This document shows, piece after piece, positions 18,083-26,636 of a stretch of 64,000 nucleotides of DNA. Made by a program: the position numbers and the translations under genes. Below the pieces are notes generated by a model, which worked only from the letters and a program-made list of their open reading frames with translations, ran no database searches and had not been told where the DNA came from. The DNA lies in assembly GCF_014197055.1 (NCBI RefSeq), contig NZ_JACIEW010000003.1, forward strand, positions 124,001 through 188,000. Direction: 5' to 3'. The stretch's first letter is position 1, and every line of letters begins with the position of its first letter. Source of the stretch: Devosia subaequoris (GTDB lineage: Bacteria > Pseudomonadota > Alphaproteobacteria > Rhizobiales > Devosiaceae).

Positions 18083-20519
18083 GGTCGGAACACGTCTCAC
18101 CAGCTATCGCAGCAAGCGCAACTTCGAGCGCACCACCGAACCGTTCGGGACCGATGGTGAAGACGGGTTTCGCTTTGTCGTCCACAAGCATCACGCCACG
18201 GCGGACCATTACGATCTTCGTCTCGAACTTGGAGGCGTACTCAAGAGCTGGGCCATTCCAAAGGGTCCTTCGCTCAATCCGGCCGACAAGCGTCTGGCTG
18301 TCGCAACCGAAGATCACCCGGTCGACTATATTGATTTTGAAGGCGTCATTCCGGTGGGCGAATATGGCGGCGGCCCGATGATCGTCTGGGACACGGGCAC
18401 CTGGGCGCCAATGGGCGACCCCGAAGCCGATATCGCCAAGGGTGCCTTCAAGTTTCGCCTGGCGGGCGAAAAGCTCAGTGGCGGCTGGATGCTGACCCGG
18501 CTCAAGAACCGCCCGGAGGACAAGGGCAAGTCAAACTGGCTGCTGTTCAAGGAACACGACCAGGCCATGAATACACATAGCGATGTCCTTGAAACCCACC
18601 CCGAAAGCGTCAAGACCGGCCGTCGCATCGAACAATTGCTTGAGACGTCTGCCCCGTCCGCAAGAAAGCGCCGCCGCCCATCGCTGAGACCGGAGAAGCT
18701 CGAAGGGGCGGTCGCGGCGCCCCTACCCGACAAGACCCCGATCCAACTTGCCACTGCGGCAGCGGCACCGCCATCGGATAGCCGAACGATCAGTTGGCTG
18801 CACGAGATCAAGTTCGACGGCTATCGCACGCTGGCGCGCCTGGAGGGCAAGGCAGTTCGCCTTGTCACTCGCGGCGGTCTGGACTGGACGCGCCGGTACG
18901 GGGACCTGCCGGAGGTGTTTACCACCCTTCCCTGCAAGCAGACGGTGCTTGATGGCGAGATCGTTGTGCTCGACGAGCAGGGCGTCAGCAACTTCGGCCG
19001 CTTGCAGGAGGCACTTTCGGGCAGCCAGCCGCGCAATCTGCTGTTTTTCGCCTTTGACCTCTTGTATCTGGATGGCTGGGACCTGCGCGGTGTCGCTGTC
19101 AGGGACCGAAAAGCGCTGCTCAAGAATCTGCTCATCGATGCACCCCCGGCCATCCAGTTCAGCGATCATGTCGAAGGGCTCGGAGAAGCCCTCTTCGCGC
19201 AAGCTATCGACAAGGGCCTTGAGGGCATCGTTTCCAAGCGTGCCGACAGCATCTATAGCGGGAAGCGCTCCAGCACATGGCTCAAGATCAAGGCGCCGAA
19301 AACAGGTGACTTTGTCATCGCCGGCTATACCGCCTCCCCGAGCGCGGGCGGGATCGGGGCAATCGCTGTCGCCGAGTGGGCGGAGAACGATCTGGTCTAT
19401 CGCGGCAAGGTGGGCACCGGTTTTGATGCCACCGGCATGGCAAGCCTGCTTGCGCGCCTGCAATCGCTCGAAACTGATGATCGGCTGGACGGCGCCCCAA
19501 AGGAAGTCATCACCGTCAAACCACTACTGACGGCGCGCATCCAATATGCCGAGATCACCAGCGAGGGTTTGCTGCGGCATGCCGTGTTTCGGGGGCTGCG
19601 CGAGGCGAGCCTTACGGCCCGCGGGTTGGCGCCGCGCAAGCGTTTGGTGACCGACGCGGATCTGGCCGGCATCTGGGTCACCAATCCCACCCGACGCCTC
19701 TTTGGCAGGAACGGCCCGACTAAGCTCGACATCGCCGTCTACTACGCCAGCGTCGGTGATTTCATGCTGCCGCATTTATTCGGCCGTCCGGTGTCGCTGT
19801 TCCGCTGCCCCACCGGCAAGTCGGCGGATTGCTTTTTCCAGCGTCATCCCTTCACCGGCATGCCCGAAGGCATCGCCAAGGTGGAAAGCGCCAATGGAGA
19901 AGGGGAAAAGCAGACATTCATTGCTGTCACCAACACCAAGGGATATCTTGCGCTGGCGCAATTCGGAGCGGTCGAATATCACGCCTGGGGCACCCATCTC
20001 GATCATATCGACAAGCCAGACCGGATCATCTTCGACCTCGACCCCGGCGAAGGCGTTGCCTGGCGCGACGTGGTCAATGCCGCCGTGCATCTGCGCGGGG
20101 AACTTCAAGCTCTGGGGCTGGCTCCGTTCGTCAAGACATCGGGCGGCAAGGGCGTCCACATCGTGGTGCCCACGACACCCAAGCTGACCTGGAAGGCAGC
20201 GCATGCGGCGAGCGCCAGCATTGCCGCAAAACTGGCCGCCACCGGTCCTGATACTTTCGTCACCGTGATGGGCGCGGCAAACCGCAAGCGTCGGATTTTC
20301 ATCGACTATCACCGCAACGCCCGCAGCGCGACAGCGGTGGCGGCCTACTCGCTGCGCGCGCGAACGCACCTGCCGGCATCAACGCCAATAGAGTGGAACG
20401 ACCTTGAGTCAATCGACTCGCCAGAAGACCTCAATTACTCTACTCTTCCCAGATTACTGACGATGTCCGGCGACCCTTGGGCTGACATTAATACGTTCTC
20501 GCAAGACCTGCCGGCATAG
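18081..20519 (+). CDS. ligD: Multifunctional DNA ligase D (phosphoesterase, ligase, polymerase)
   Basis: Central enzyme of bacterial non-homologous end joining, 812 residues. Order: 3'-phosphoesterase domain (about 10-170, HHATADHYD at 37-45); ATP-dependent ligase (about 225-520, adenylated Lys244 in EIKFDGYR); LigD-type primase/polymerase (about 540-805, with DLD metal residues 652-654 and SGGKGVHIVVP). This is the PE-Lig-Pol order of Pseudomonas LigD. The ATG at 18081 fits the family N-terminus (TSYRSKRNFERTTEP) but has a weak ribosome site. The frame upstream to 17808 is not LigD-like. It heads a five-gene run with ku and a nuclease. Confidence 0.96.
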   Translation: MVGTRLTSYRSKRNFERTTEPFGTDGEDGFRFVVHKHHATADHYDLRLELGGVLKSWAIPKGPSLNPADKRLAVATEDHPVDYIDFEGVIPVGEYGGGPMIVWDTGTWAPMGDPEADIAKGAFKFRLAGEKLSGGWMLTRLKNRPEDKGKSNWLLFKEHDQAMNTHSDVLETHPESVKTGRRIEQLLETSAPSARKRRRPSLRPEKLEGAVAAPLPDKTPIQLATAAAAPPSDSRTISWLHEIKFDGYRTLARLEGKAVRLVTRGGLDWTRRYGDLPEVFTTLPCKQTVLDGEIVVLDEQGVSNFGRLQEALSGSQPRNLLFFAFDLLYLDGWDLRGVAVRDRKALLKNLLIDAPPAIQFSDHVEGLGEALFAQAIDKGLEGIVSKRADSIYSGKRSSTWLKIKAPKTGDFVIAGYTASPSAGGIGAIAVAEWAENDLVYRGKVGTGFDATGMASLLARLQSLETDDRLDGAPKEVITVKPLLTARIQYAEITSEGLLRHAVFRGLREASLTARGLAPRKRLVTDADLAGIWVTNPTRRLFGRNGPTKLDIAVYYASVGDFMLPHLFGRPVSLFRCPTGKSADCFFQRHPFTGMPEGIAKVESANGEGEKQTFIAVTNTKGYLALAQFGAVEYHAWGTHLDHIDKPDRIIFDLDPGEGVAWRDVVNAAVHLRGELQALGLAPFVKTSGGKGVHIVVPTTPKLTWKAAHAASASIAAKLAATGPDTFVTVMGAANRKRRIFIDYHRNARSATAVAAYSLRARTHLPASTPIEWNDLESIDSPEDLNYSTLPRLLTMSGDPWADINTFSQDLPA

Positions 20520-20551
20520 TATTGGCTATTGTGTTTGAGTAGGAGGCCGCC

Positions 20552-21454
20552 ATGGCTCCACGAGCCAGTTGGAAGGGACATTTGAGGCTGAGCCTTGTGT
20601 CCTGTGCAGTCAAGATGTACCCGGCGACCAGTTCGTCCGATCGCATCAGCTTCAACCAGTTGCACAAGGACACGCACAACCGGATCAACATGAAGCCGGT
20701 CGATCCCGAGTTGGGTCTGGTGGAGCGCAGCGACCTGATCAAGGGCTATGAATACGAGCCCAAGCAATATGTGATCATCGACGAAGCCGACCTCGAAGCC
20801 GTCCGCATCGAATCCAATCACACAATCAGCATCGAAGCCTTCGTCGACGAAGATGAAATCGACGTGCTCTATCAGGACGCGCCGTATTATCTTGCCCCCG
20901 ATGGGGCCATGGCCGAAGAAACCTTCATCGTGCTGCGCGAAGCCCTGCGCCGCAGCGGAAAAGTGGCCATTGGACGCCTTGTGCTTTCAAGCCGCGAACG
21001 GATCGTGACCATCGGCGCGCGCGAAAACGGCATGTTCATCACCACGCTGCGCAACCCCAGTGAGGTTCGCGCCACGACCGAGTATTTCGGCAACATCCCC
21101 GAGGGGAACCCCGATGCGGAGATGCTGGAACTGGCCGAAAAGCTGATCGAACAGAAGGTCACCCAATTCGATCCCAAGGCCTATGAAGACCGCTACGAGG
21201 TCGCCCTGATGGCGATGATCAAGGAAAAGCTCAAGGGCCACAAGCCGATCGTGGCGGCCGCCCCCGAACGCGGCAACGTCATCAACCTCATGGACGCCCT
21301 CAAAGCCAGCCTGGGCGAAGCCAAGCCGGCCGCCAAGAGCCGGGCCAAGGCGCCCGCTGCCACCAAGGAGTCGGCCACCAAGGCCTCGCTCAAGGCTGCG
21401 CTCGAAGCCAGCAAAGCGACCAAGCCCAAGGCGGCGCCCCGAAAGAAGGCCTGA
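20552..21454 (+). CDS. ku: Non-homologous end joining protein Ku
   Basis: A 300-residue bacterial Ku that binds DNA ends as a homodimer and recruits LigD. The N-terminal beta-barrel begins with WKGHLRLSLVSCAVKMYPAT, and the HKDTHNRI and EYEPKQYVIID blocks are typical. The last 60 residues form a Lys/Ala-rich tail (KAKPAA-like repeats), as in Ku proteins that bind DNA away from ends. The start has a TAGGAGG site. It lies 32 bases after ligD on the same strand. Confidence 0.97.
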   Translation: MAPRASWKGHLRLSLVSCAVKMYPATSSSDRISFNQLHKDTHNRINMKPVDPELGLVERSDLIKGYEYEPKQYVIIDEADLEAVRIESNHTISIEAFVDEDEIDVLYQDAPYYLAPDGAMAEETFIVLREALRRSGKVAIGRLVLSSRERIVTIGARENGMFITTLRNPSEVRATTEYFGNIPEGNPDAEMLELAEKLIEQKVTQFDPKAYEDRYEVALMAMIKEKLKGHKPIVAAAPERGNVINLMDALKASLGEAKPAAKSRAKAPAATKESATKASLKAALEASKATKPKAAPRKKA

Positions 21455-21460
21455 TCCGGC

Positions 21461-22537
21461 ATGGAGTTCAGCGGGGCCAGTATCGGCGTCGTCGGCGCGC
21501 TAAAGGCCTTCCCGCTGCGGACGGCGGCGCGGCGCGTGACCCAGGGCGGCGGTCGACTGCACCGCGGCTTGCCGCGCGGCACCTCTATCGGGGTCTTCTG
21601 CCGCAGCTTGCTCTACCGGCTCGACCGCGCGACGATTGAGGACCGCGTGGATCGGGCCCGGGCCAGTGTCACCCGGCTGCAAAGCGAGGGCGGCCTGATG
21701 CGCCAGATGGGCTTGCTGAACCAGGCAGCACCAGGCGTGATGGCGCGCCAGGCGCTGCTCGATCAATCCGGCCTCACCCCCCACTCGCTTGACCTGCTCG
21801 CCCTGTTCGATGCGTTCGAGCATGACGCCGAGCCCTTCTCCTTCCGCGATCTCATCCTTGCCAGAAAATACGCCGGCCTCGAAAAGTCCGGCGCCAGCTG
21901 GCATGACATCGCGAGATCGCTGCATGGCGCAGGACCAGTTGGTTCACTGACGGCTTTGACGCTGCAGACCAGCGGCGACAGGATCATTGCTCAGGACCCC
22001 TATTCGCGGGCCGAGTTGGATGGCCAGCGTCTGCTGCCGCTCGAAGATCGGCCTGACGCCGCCGAGGACTATTACGTACACGCTGAAACGGCCGAGGAGG
22101 CAGGCCTATTCGTCGAAGCGGCGGTGCTCTACGGCCATTGCGCCGCTGTCGATGCGAGCGATGCGACAGCGCCATTCAATCAGGGCAACTGCCTGCGCGA
22201 GGCTGGCGATCTTCAAGGGGCGCAGATTGCCTATGCCACGAGCCTCAAGCGAGATCCGGCATTTGTCGAATCCTGGTTCAATTGCGGGGACGTATTGCGT
22301 CGGCTTGGGCGCCGCGCAGCCGCACGCGCCCATCTGCAGCGCGCCATCGCGCTTGACCCACTCTATGCCGATGCCATCTACAATTTGGCAGCCCTCGATT
22401 ATGATATGGGCCACTACGACCCGGCGGTGACTGGTTGGCGCCGCTATCTCGAACTCGACGACAGCTCGGACTGGGCCCGACGCGCCAGGGCCGGGGTTAC
22501 CCTCGTCGGCCAAATTACCCGGAGCCAGGCTCGATGA
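21461..22537 (+). CDS. BRCT-like / HTH / TPR protein in the end-joining operon
   Basis: A 358-residue protein, apparently in three parts. Residues 1-75 (SGASIGVVGALKAF...RVTQGGGRLHRG...) read like a BRCT domain, with the hydrophobic first strand and the Gly-Gly turn. Residues about 95-150 look like a MerR-type helix-turn-helix (PFSFRDLILARKYAGLEKSG). Residues about 205-345 contain three to four TPR units (ATAPFNQGNCLREAGDLQGA; SWFNCGDVLRRLGRRAAARA). It starts 6 bases after ku and overlaps the next gene by ATGA, so it is translated with the repair genes. A role as a scaffold in end joining is an inference. Confidence 0.8.
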   Translation: MEFSGASIGVVGALKAFPLRTAARRVTQGGGRLHRGLPRGTSIGVFCRSLLYRLDRATIEDRVDRARASVTRLQSEGGLMRQMGLLNQAAPGVMARQALLDQSGLTPHSLDLLALFDAFEHDAEPFSFRDLILARKYAGLEKSGASWHDIARSLHGAGPVGSLTALTLQTSGDRIIAQDPYSRAELDGQRLLPLEDRPDAAEDYYVHAETAEEAGLFVEAAVLYGHCAAVDASDATAPFNQGNCLREAGDLQGAQIAYATSLKRDPAFVESWFNCGDVLRRLGRRAAARAHLQRAIALDPLYADAIYNLAALDYDMGHYDPAVTGWRRYLELDDSSDWARRARAGVTLVGQITRSQAR

Positions 22538-23178
22538 GCACCCAATTTCTGTTCGATGGCCCCGAGGATGCGCGCGTCACCCTGCTGTTGGCCCATGGCG
22601 CCGGCGCGCCGATGGATTCGGCATCAATGAACGCAACGGCAAAGGCGCTGTCCGAGCAGGGATTTCGCGTAGCGCGGTTCGAATTCGGCTATATGGCCAG
22701 CCGGAGAACGCCAGCGGGCAAGAAGCCGCCGCCGAAAGCGGAAAAAGTGATGCCAGAATTCATTGCCGCCGTGGATGATCTGGGACCCACCAACGGGCCG
22801 CTGATCATCGGCGGGAAATCGATGGGCGGACGGGTCGCCAGCATGGTCGCCGATGCGCTGTTGGATGCGGGCCGCATCGCCGGTCTTTTGTGCATTGGAT
22901 ACCCCTTCCATCCCCCCGGTCGACCCCAGCAATTGCGGACTGCGCATCTGACGGGACTCAAGACGCCCACGCTCATCTGCCAGGGCACACGCGACCAGTT
23001 TGGCGACCGCTACGAAGTGGGCGAATACGGCCTCTCGGACGAAATAGAACTGTTCTGGCTCGAAGACGGCGACCACGACCTCAAGCCGCGCAAGACGATC
23101 TCAGGCTTCACCACCGCCGAGCACTTGCAAAGCCTCGCCGGGCAGGTGTCGGACTGGGTGCATCGCATCGCCCCGTGA
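22534..23178 (+). CDS. Alpha/beta-hydrolase of the KANL3/Tex30 type
   Basis: A 214-residue small alpha/beta-hydrolase. The oxyanion region is LLLAHGAGAPMDS, the nucleophile elbow is GGKSMGGR (Ser96), and the acid and His lie in TRDQFGDR and DGDHDL. The set matches the bacterial dienelactone-hydrolase-like family related to Tex30, whose substrates are unknown. Its ATG overlaps the TPR gene and its stop overlaps the nuclease GTG, so it is embedded in the repair operon. Why a hydrolase is there is not clear. Confidence 0.88.
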   Translation: MSTQFLFDGPEDARVTLLLAHGAGAPMDSASMNATAKALSEQGFRVARFEFGYMASRRTPAGKKPPPKAEKVMPEFIAAVDDLGPTNGPLIIGGKSMGGRVASMVADALLDAGRIAGLLCIGYPFHPPGRPQQLRTAHLTGLKTPTLICQGTRDQFGDRYEVGEYGLSDEIELFWLEDGDHDLKPRKTISGFTTAEHLQSLAGQVSDWVHRIAP

Positions 23179-23945
23179 AGATCGCCACGTTCAACATCAA
23201 CGGCATCAACCGGCGATTGCCCAACCTCATGGCTTGGCTGGCCGAGGCCGCTCCAGACATCGTCTGCCTGCAAGAGCTCAAGGCCACCGACAAACAGTTT
23301 CCCGCGTCCGCTCTGGCGGATGCGGGATACGAGGCGGTCTGGAAAGGCGAGGCAAGCTGGAACGGGGTCGCAATCCTTGTTCGCGACAGCACGCCGGTCC
23401 TGACGCGTGATGCCCTGCCCGGTGCCGGTGACGACCATCAGGCGCGGTATATCGAAGCTGCCTGCAATGGCGTGATCGTCGGTTGCCTATATGCGCCCAA
23501 TGGCAATCCTCGGCCGGGACCCAAGTTCGACTACAAGCTCGCCTGGACCCAGCGCCTTGTTGAGCATGCGCTCGAGCTGTGGTCGAGCGATTTGCCGGTC
23601 GTCCTGGCGGGCGATTTCAATATCGTGCCCGAGCCAAGGGACATCTATGAAACCACTTCCTACAAGGACAATGCCCTCGTCCAACCCGAAAGCCGGGCCC
23701 TTTACCAGCAATTGCTGGATCAGGGGTGGGCCGACGCCATCCGCTGCAAACATCCCGAGGCAACGGTCTATACCTTCTGGGATTACAGGCGGAATCGCTG
23801 GCAACGGAATGCCGGACTACGCCTCGACCATCTGCTGCTCAGCGGCTCGCTGGCCGGGAAGCTCAAGCAGGCCGGCGTCGACAAGTTCGTGCGCGGTGCG
23901 GATGGCGCCAGCGACCACGCTCCGGTCTGGGTCAGGTTGCGGTGA
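23175..23945 (+). CDS. xthA: Exodeoxyribonuclease III / AP endonuclease family
   Basis: A 256-residue ExoIII-family nuclease that cuts at abasic sites and removes 3' blocks. Motifs in order: KIATFNINGI, CLQELKATDKQFP (metal Glu), GCLYAPNGNP, LAGDFNIVPEPRDIY, RNAGLRLDHLLLS and SDHAPVWV (catalytic Asp-His). A GTG start overlaps the previous stop (GTGA). It is the last gene of the ligD-ku operon, where end cleaning before ligation would be useful. A second ExoIII gene may exist elsewhere. Confidence 0.94.
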   Translation: MKIATFNINGINRRLPNLMAWLAEAAPDIVCLQELKATDKQFPASALADAGYEAVWKGEASWNGVAILVRDSTPVLTRDALPGAGDDHQARYIEAACNGVIVGCLYAPNGNPRPGPKFDYKLAWTQRLVEHALELWSSDLPVVLAGDFNIVPEPRDIYETTSYKDNALVQPESRALYQQLLDQGWADAIRCKHPEATVYTFWDYRRNRWQRNAGLRLDHLLLSGSLAGKLKQAGVDKFVRGADGASDHAPVWVRLR

Positions 23946-23946
23946 C

Positions 23947-23980
23947 GCTGCCGCGCCGCTGCACACGGCGGCGGCAGTTT
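23947..23980 (+). terminator. Probable terminator of the ligD-ku operon
   Basis: CTGCCGC (23948-23954) pairs with GCGGCAG (23971-23977), with extra G/C pairs inside, followed by TTT. It begins right after the xthA stop. A short T run makes it moderate. Confidence 0.5.
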
Positions 23981-24209
23981 GCCATGAGTTCGCCAGGGCC
24001 AGCACCTGCACGACTTCCCCTATAGGCCTCGGCAATGAGGTGCTTCGGCGAACCGCTTTCCTGCGTCAGCTTACAAAAAACCCAGGCCAAGTCGCTGATT
24101 TGTGGTGACGCTGCTCCAGCGCGCAGTTATCCACGGTGACGTGCGCCTGTCTGCAGCCCAGTCTCAAGCTCGCTTAAGCCAGGCCGATCACAAGAGAATC
24201 TTAGTCGAC

Positions 24210-25403
24210 ATGACGGATACTATTATACTCGGCGCCGGCATGGTTGGCGTGTCTACAGCACTGGCTCTGCAGGCTCAGGGGCATGTGGTGACAGTGGTCG
24301 ACCGGCTCGGACCGGGCCAGGAAACCAGCTATGGCAATGCTGGCATCATCCAGGCTGAGGCCGTTGAGCCCTATCCGCTGCCGCTCGATCTGCCCACCCT
24401 GGTCGATATCGCACTGGCGCGCACCAACAATGTTGCTTGGAGTCTTGGCGGCATGCGCCACTGGCTGGGGCCCGTGCTGCGTTACGCGCAGCACTCACGG
24501 CCGGGCGGTTATCGGTCGAAGATTGTTCCTGCATGGGCCCGGATGATCCATCGCGCCACCGCCGACCACGGCGCGCTGATCACAGCGGCTGGCGCCGACG
24601 ATCTTATCTCCCGTGACGGATATCGAAAGGTCTATCGCAGTGAGCGGGGTTTCGCGGCTGCCGCCGCAGCGGCCGAACGCTACCGTTCCGAACATGGCGT
24701 GCCGCACCAATTGCTGGATGGCGCCGAAATCGCGGCGGTCGAACCAGGCCTCCGTCATCCGCTGGCAGGGGCAGTGCATTGGACCAGCTCATGGTCTTGC
24801 AAGGACCCTGGCGCGCTGGTCGGGCGCTATGCAGCGCTATTTGAGCGCCAGGGCGGTCGTATCTTGCGGGGTGATGCGATGAGCCTGCAGCACAACGGAC
24901 CCGGCTGGCAAATTGCCACCGATGCCGGACCAGTCAATGCGGAGCGCGCCGTGGTCTGCCTCGGCCCCTGGTCTCCGACCCTGTTGTCGCGCTTTGGGCA
25001 TCGCGTTCCCATGGTATTCAAGCGGGGCTATCACCTGCATTTCCGAGTGGAGCAGGGGCCCCGCCTGCCTATGATGGATGTCGAGACAGGAACCTTCCTG
25101 TCCCCCATGACCAAGGGCCTGCGTATATTGACGGGCGCCGAACTGAACGGCCTCGGTGCAGCGCCCCGTCTGCGTCAGTTGCAACATTCGACCAAGTCGG
25201 CCCAGCAATTGTTCAAGCTGGGGGCTCCGGTCGAGGACCAGCCGTGGATGGGCACGCGTCCCTGCCTGCCGGGCATGCTGCCCATGATTGGGCGATCGCC
25301 ACGCCAACCTGGCCTCTGGTATAATTTTGGTCATGGGCATCAGGGCTTTACCCTGGGTCCGACCACGGCACGCGTGCTGTCCGAGGCCATGAGCGCATCC
25401 TAG
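24210..25403 (+). CDS. FAD-dependent D-amino-acid dehydrogenase-like oxidoreductase (DadA family)
   Basis: A 397-residue DAO/DadA-type flavoprotein with an N-terminal dinucleotide fold (IILGAGMVGVSTALALQAQG, about 5-24), a following acidic residue (VVDR), and the C-terminal block NFGHGHQGFTLGPTTAR that closes over the flavin. Family members oxidise D-amino acids, sarcosine-like amines or hydroxyproline and pass electrons to the quinone pool. The start at 24210 (MTDTIILG) is family-like. It lies upstream of a TAXI-TRAP transporter on the same strand, which could import its substrate. Confidence 0.87.
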   Translation: MTDTIILGAGMVGVSTALALQAQGHVVTVVDRLGPGQETSYGNAGIIQAEAVEPYPLPLDLPTLVDIALARTNNVAWSLGGMRHWLGPVLRYAQHSRPGGYRSKIVPAWARMIHRATADHGALITAAGADDLISRDGYRKVYRSERGFAAAAAAAERYRSEHGVPHQLLDGAEIAAVEPGLRHPLAGAVHWTSSWSCKDPGALVGRYAALFERQGGRILRGDAMSLQHNGPGWQIATDAGPVNAERAVVCLGPWSPTLLSRFGHRVPMVFKRGYHLHFRVEQGPRLPMMDVETGTFLSPMTKGLRILTGAELNGLGAAPRLRQLQHSTKSAQQLFKLGAPVEDQPWMGTRPCLPGMLPMIGRSPRQPGLWYNFGHGHQGFTLGPTTARVLSEAMSAS

Positions 25404-25568
25404 CAGCACCACCAACAGCGTCTACGAAGGCTCAGTCGAGGGGCGCATCTTGGTGATAAATGATCTCCGGCCGCCAGGTATTGTCATATCCCGCGCGTCA
25501 TCCATAATGCGGCTGGCTTTGCCAAGAATGAACACTATAAAAAACTGCACAGACAGGGAGAAAACTAT

Positions 25569-26567
25569 ATGAACAAGTGGATCGCTATCGCGGCCGCGTC
25601 GCTGATGAGCCTTGCGGCGCAGCCAGCCGTTTCGCAGGATATGCAGTTCTTCCGTATTGGCACTGGTGGCACAGCCGGTACCTATTATCCGATCGGTGGT
25701 TTGATCGCGAATGCCATCTCCAATCCACCCGGTTCGCGCGCCTGTGATGAAGGTGGCTCCTGTGGCGTCCCCGGCCTGGTGGCGACCGCCGTTGCGTCCA
25801 ACGGTTCGGTTGGCAATATCAACGGCGTTGCCGGTGGCAGCCTGGAGGCCGGCTTCTCTCAGTCTGACGTCGCCTATTGGGCACAGACCGGCACGGGCAT
25901 TTGGGAAGACAAGGAAGCTATCTCCGACCTGCGCCTGATCGCCAATCTCTATCCAGAAAGCATCCATATCGTCGCCCGTGCGGACGCTGGCATCGAAACA
26001 GTTGCCGATTTGGCCGGCAAGAAGGTCTCGCTGGATGAGCCCGGTTCGGGCACACTGGTCGACGCCAAGATCATCCTTGATGCCTTCGGGCTGAGCGAAG
26101 ACGATATTCAGGCCGAGTATCTCAAGCCAGACCAGGCTGCTGATCGCATGCGTGATGGCCAGATGGATGCCTTCTTCTTCGTTGGCGGCTATCCGGCTGG
26201 CGCGATTGCCGAATTGGCATCCGGCCATGATATCGTTCTGGTCCCTGTGACGGGCCCTGAAGTCGATGACTTGCTTGCCGAATACTCGTTCTTCGCCAAG
26301 GACAGCTTTCCGGCCGACACCTACGATGGTGTTTCCGAAGACGTCCCCACCCTGTCCGTTGGCGCGCAGATGGTGACATCGGCCAAGCTGTCCGAAGATC
26401 TCGTCTATGGCATCACCAAGGCGCTTTACAACGACAATACCCAGCGTCTGTTCGCCTCTGGCCATGCCAAGGGCAAGTTGATCACGCTCGATAATGCCGT
26501 TCAGGGCGCTGGCATTCCGTTCCACCCCGGTGCCGAGAAGTTCTATATGGAAGCCGGAAAGCTCTAA
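25569..26567 (+). CDS. TAXI-family TRAP transporter solute-binding protein
   Basis: A 332-residue periplasmic binding protein with a signal peptide (cleavage near AVSQ/D at about 23). Then come the TAXI signature FRIGTGGTAGTYYPIGG and the pocket region SLDEPGSGTLVDAKIIL. TAXI proteins bind dicarboxylates, glutamate or related ligands; the ligand here is not evident. A GGGAG site precedes the start. The gene is followed by a strong hairpin and then its membrane partner, which is the normal order. Confidence 0.95.
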   Translation: MNKWIAIAAASLMSLAAQPAVSQDMQFFRIGTGGTAGTYYPIGGLIANAISNPPGSRACDEGGSCGVPGLVATAVASNGSVGNINGVAGGSLEAGFSQSDVAYWAQTGTGIWEDKEAISDLRLIANLYPESIHIVARADAGIETVADLAGKKVSLDEPGSGTLVDAKIILDAFGLSEDDIQAEYLKPDQAADRMRDGQMDAFFFVGGYPAGAIAELASGHDIVLVPVTGPEVDDLLAEYSFFAKDSFPADTYDGVSEDVPTLSVGAQMVTSAKLSEDLVYGITKALYNDNTQRLFASGHAKGKLITLDNAVQGAGIPFHPGAEKFYMEAGKL

Positions 26568-26588
26568 GCAGTTTCCAGCTTCACGATC

Positions 26589-26618
26589 ATACGCGGCCAG
26601 TTTCTGGCCGCGTATTTT
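26589..26618 (+). terminator. Hairpin between TAXI binding-protein and permease genes (attenuator)
   Basis: A 12-bp perfect stem, ATACGCGGCCAG (26589-26600) with CTGGCCGCGTAT (26604-26615), encloses a 3-base loop and is followed by TTTAA. Placed between the two genes, it probably stabilises or partly ends the binding-protein transcript so that more binding protein than permease is made. Confidence 0.7.
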
Positions 26619-26636
26619 AATTCGGGATGAGACACC

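Noticed and set aside
24127..24135. DnaA-box-like TTATCCACG
   Set aside because: A single 8-of-9 match with no neighbouring boxes, A/T-rich unwinding region or dnaA/dnaN/parAB genes; not evidence for an origin.
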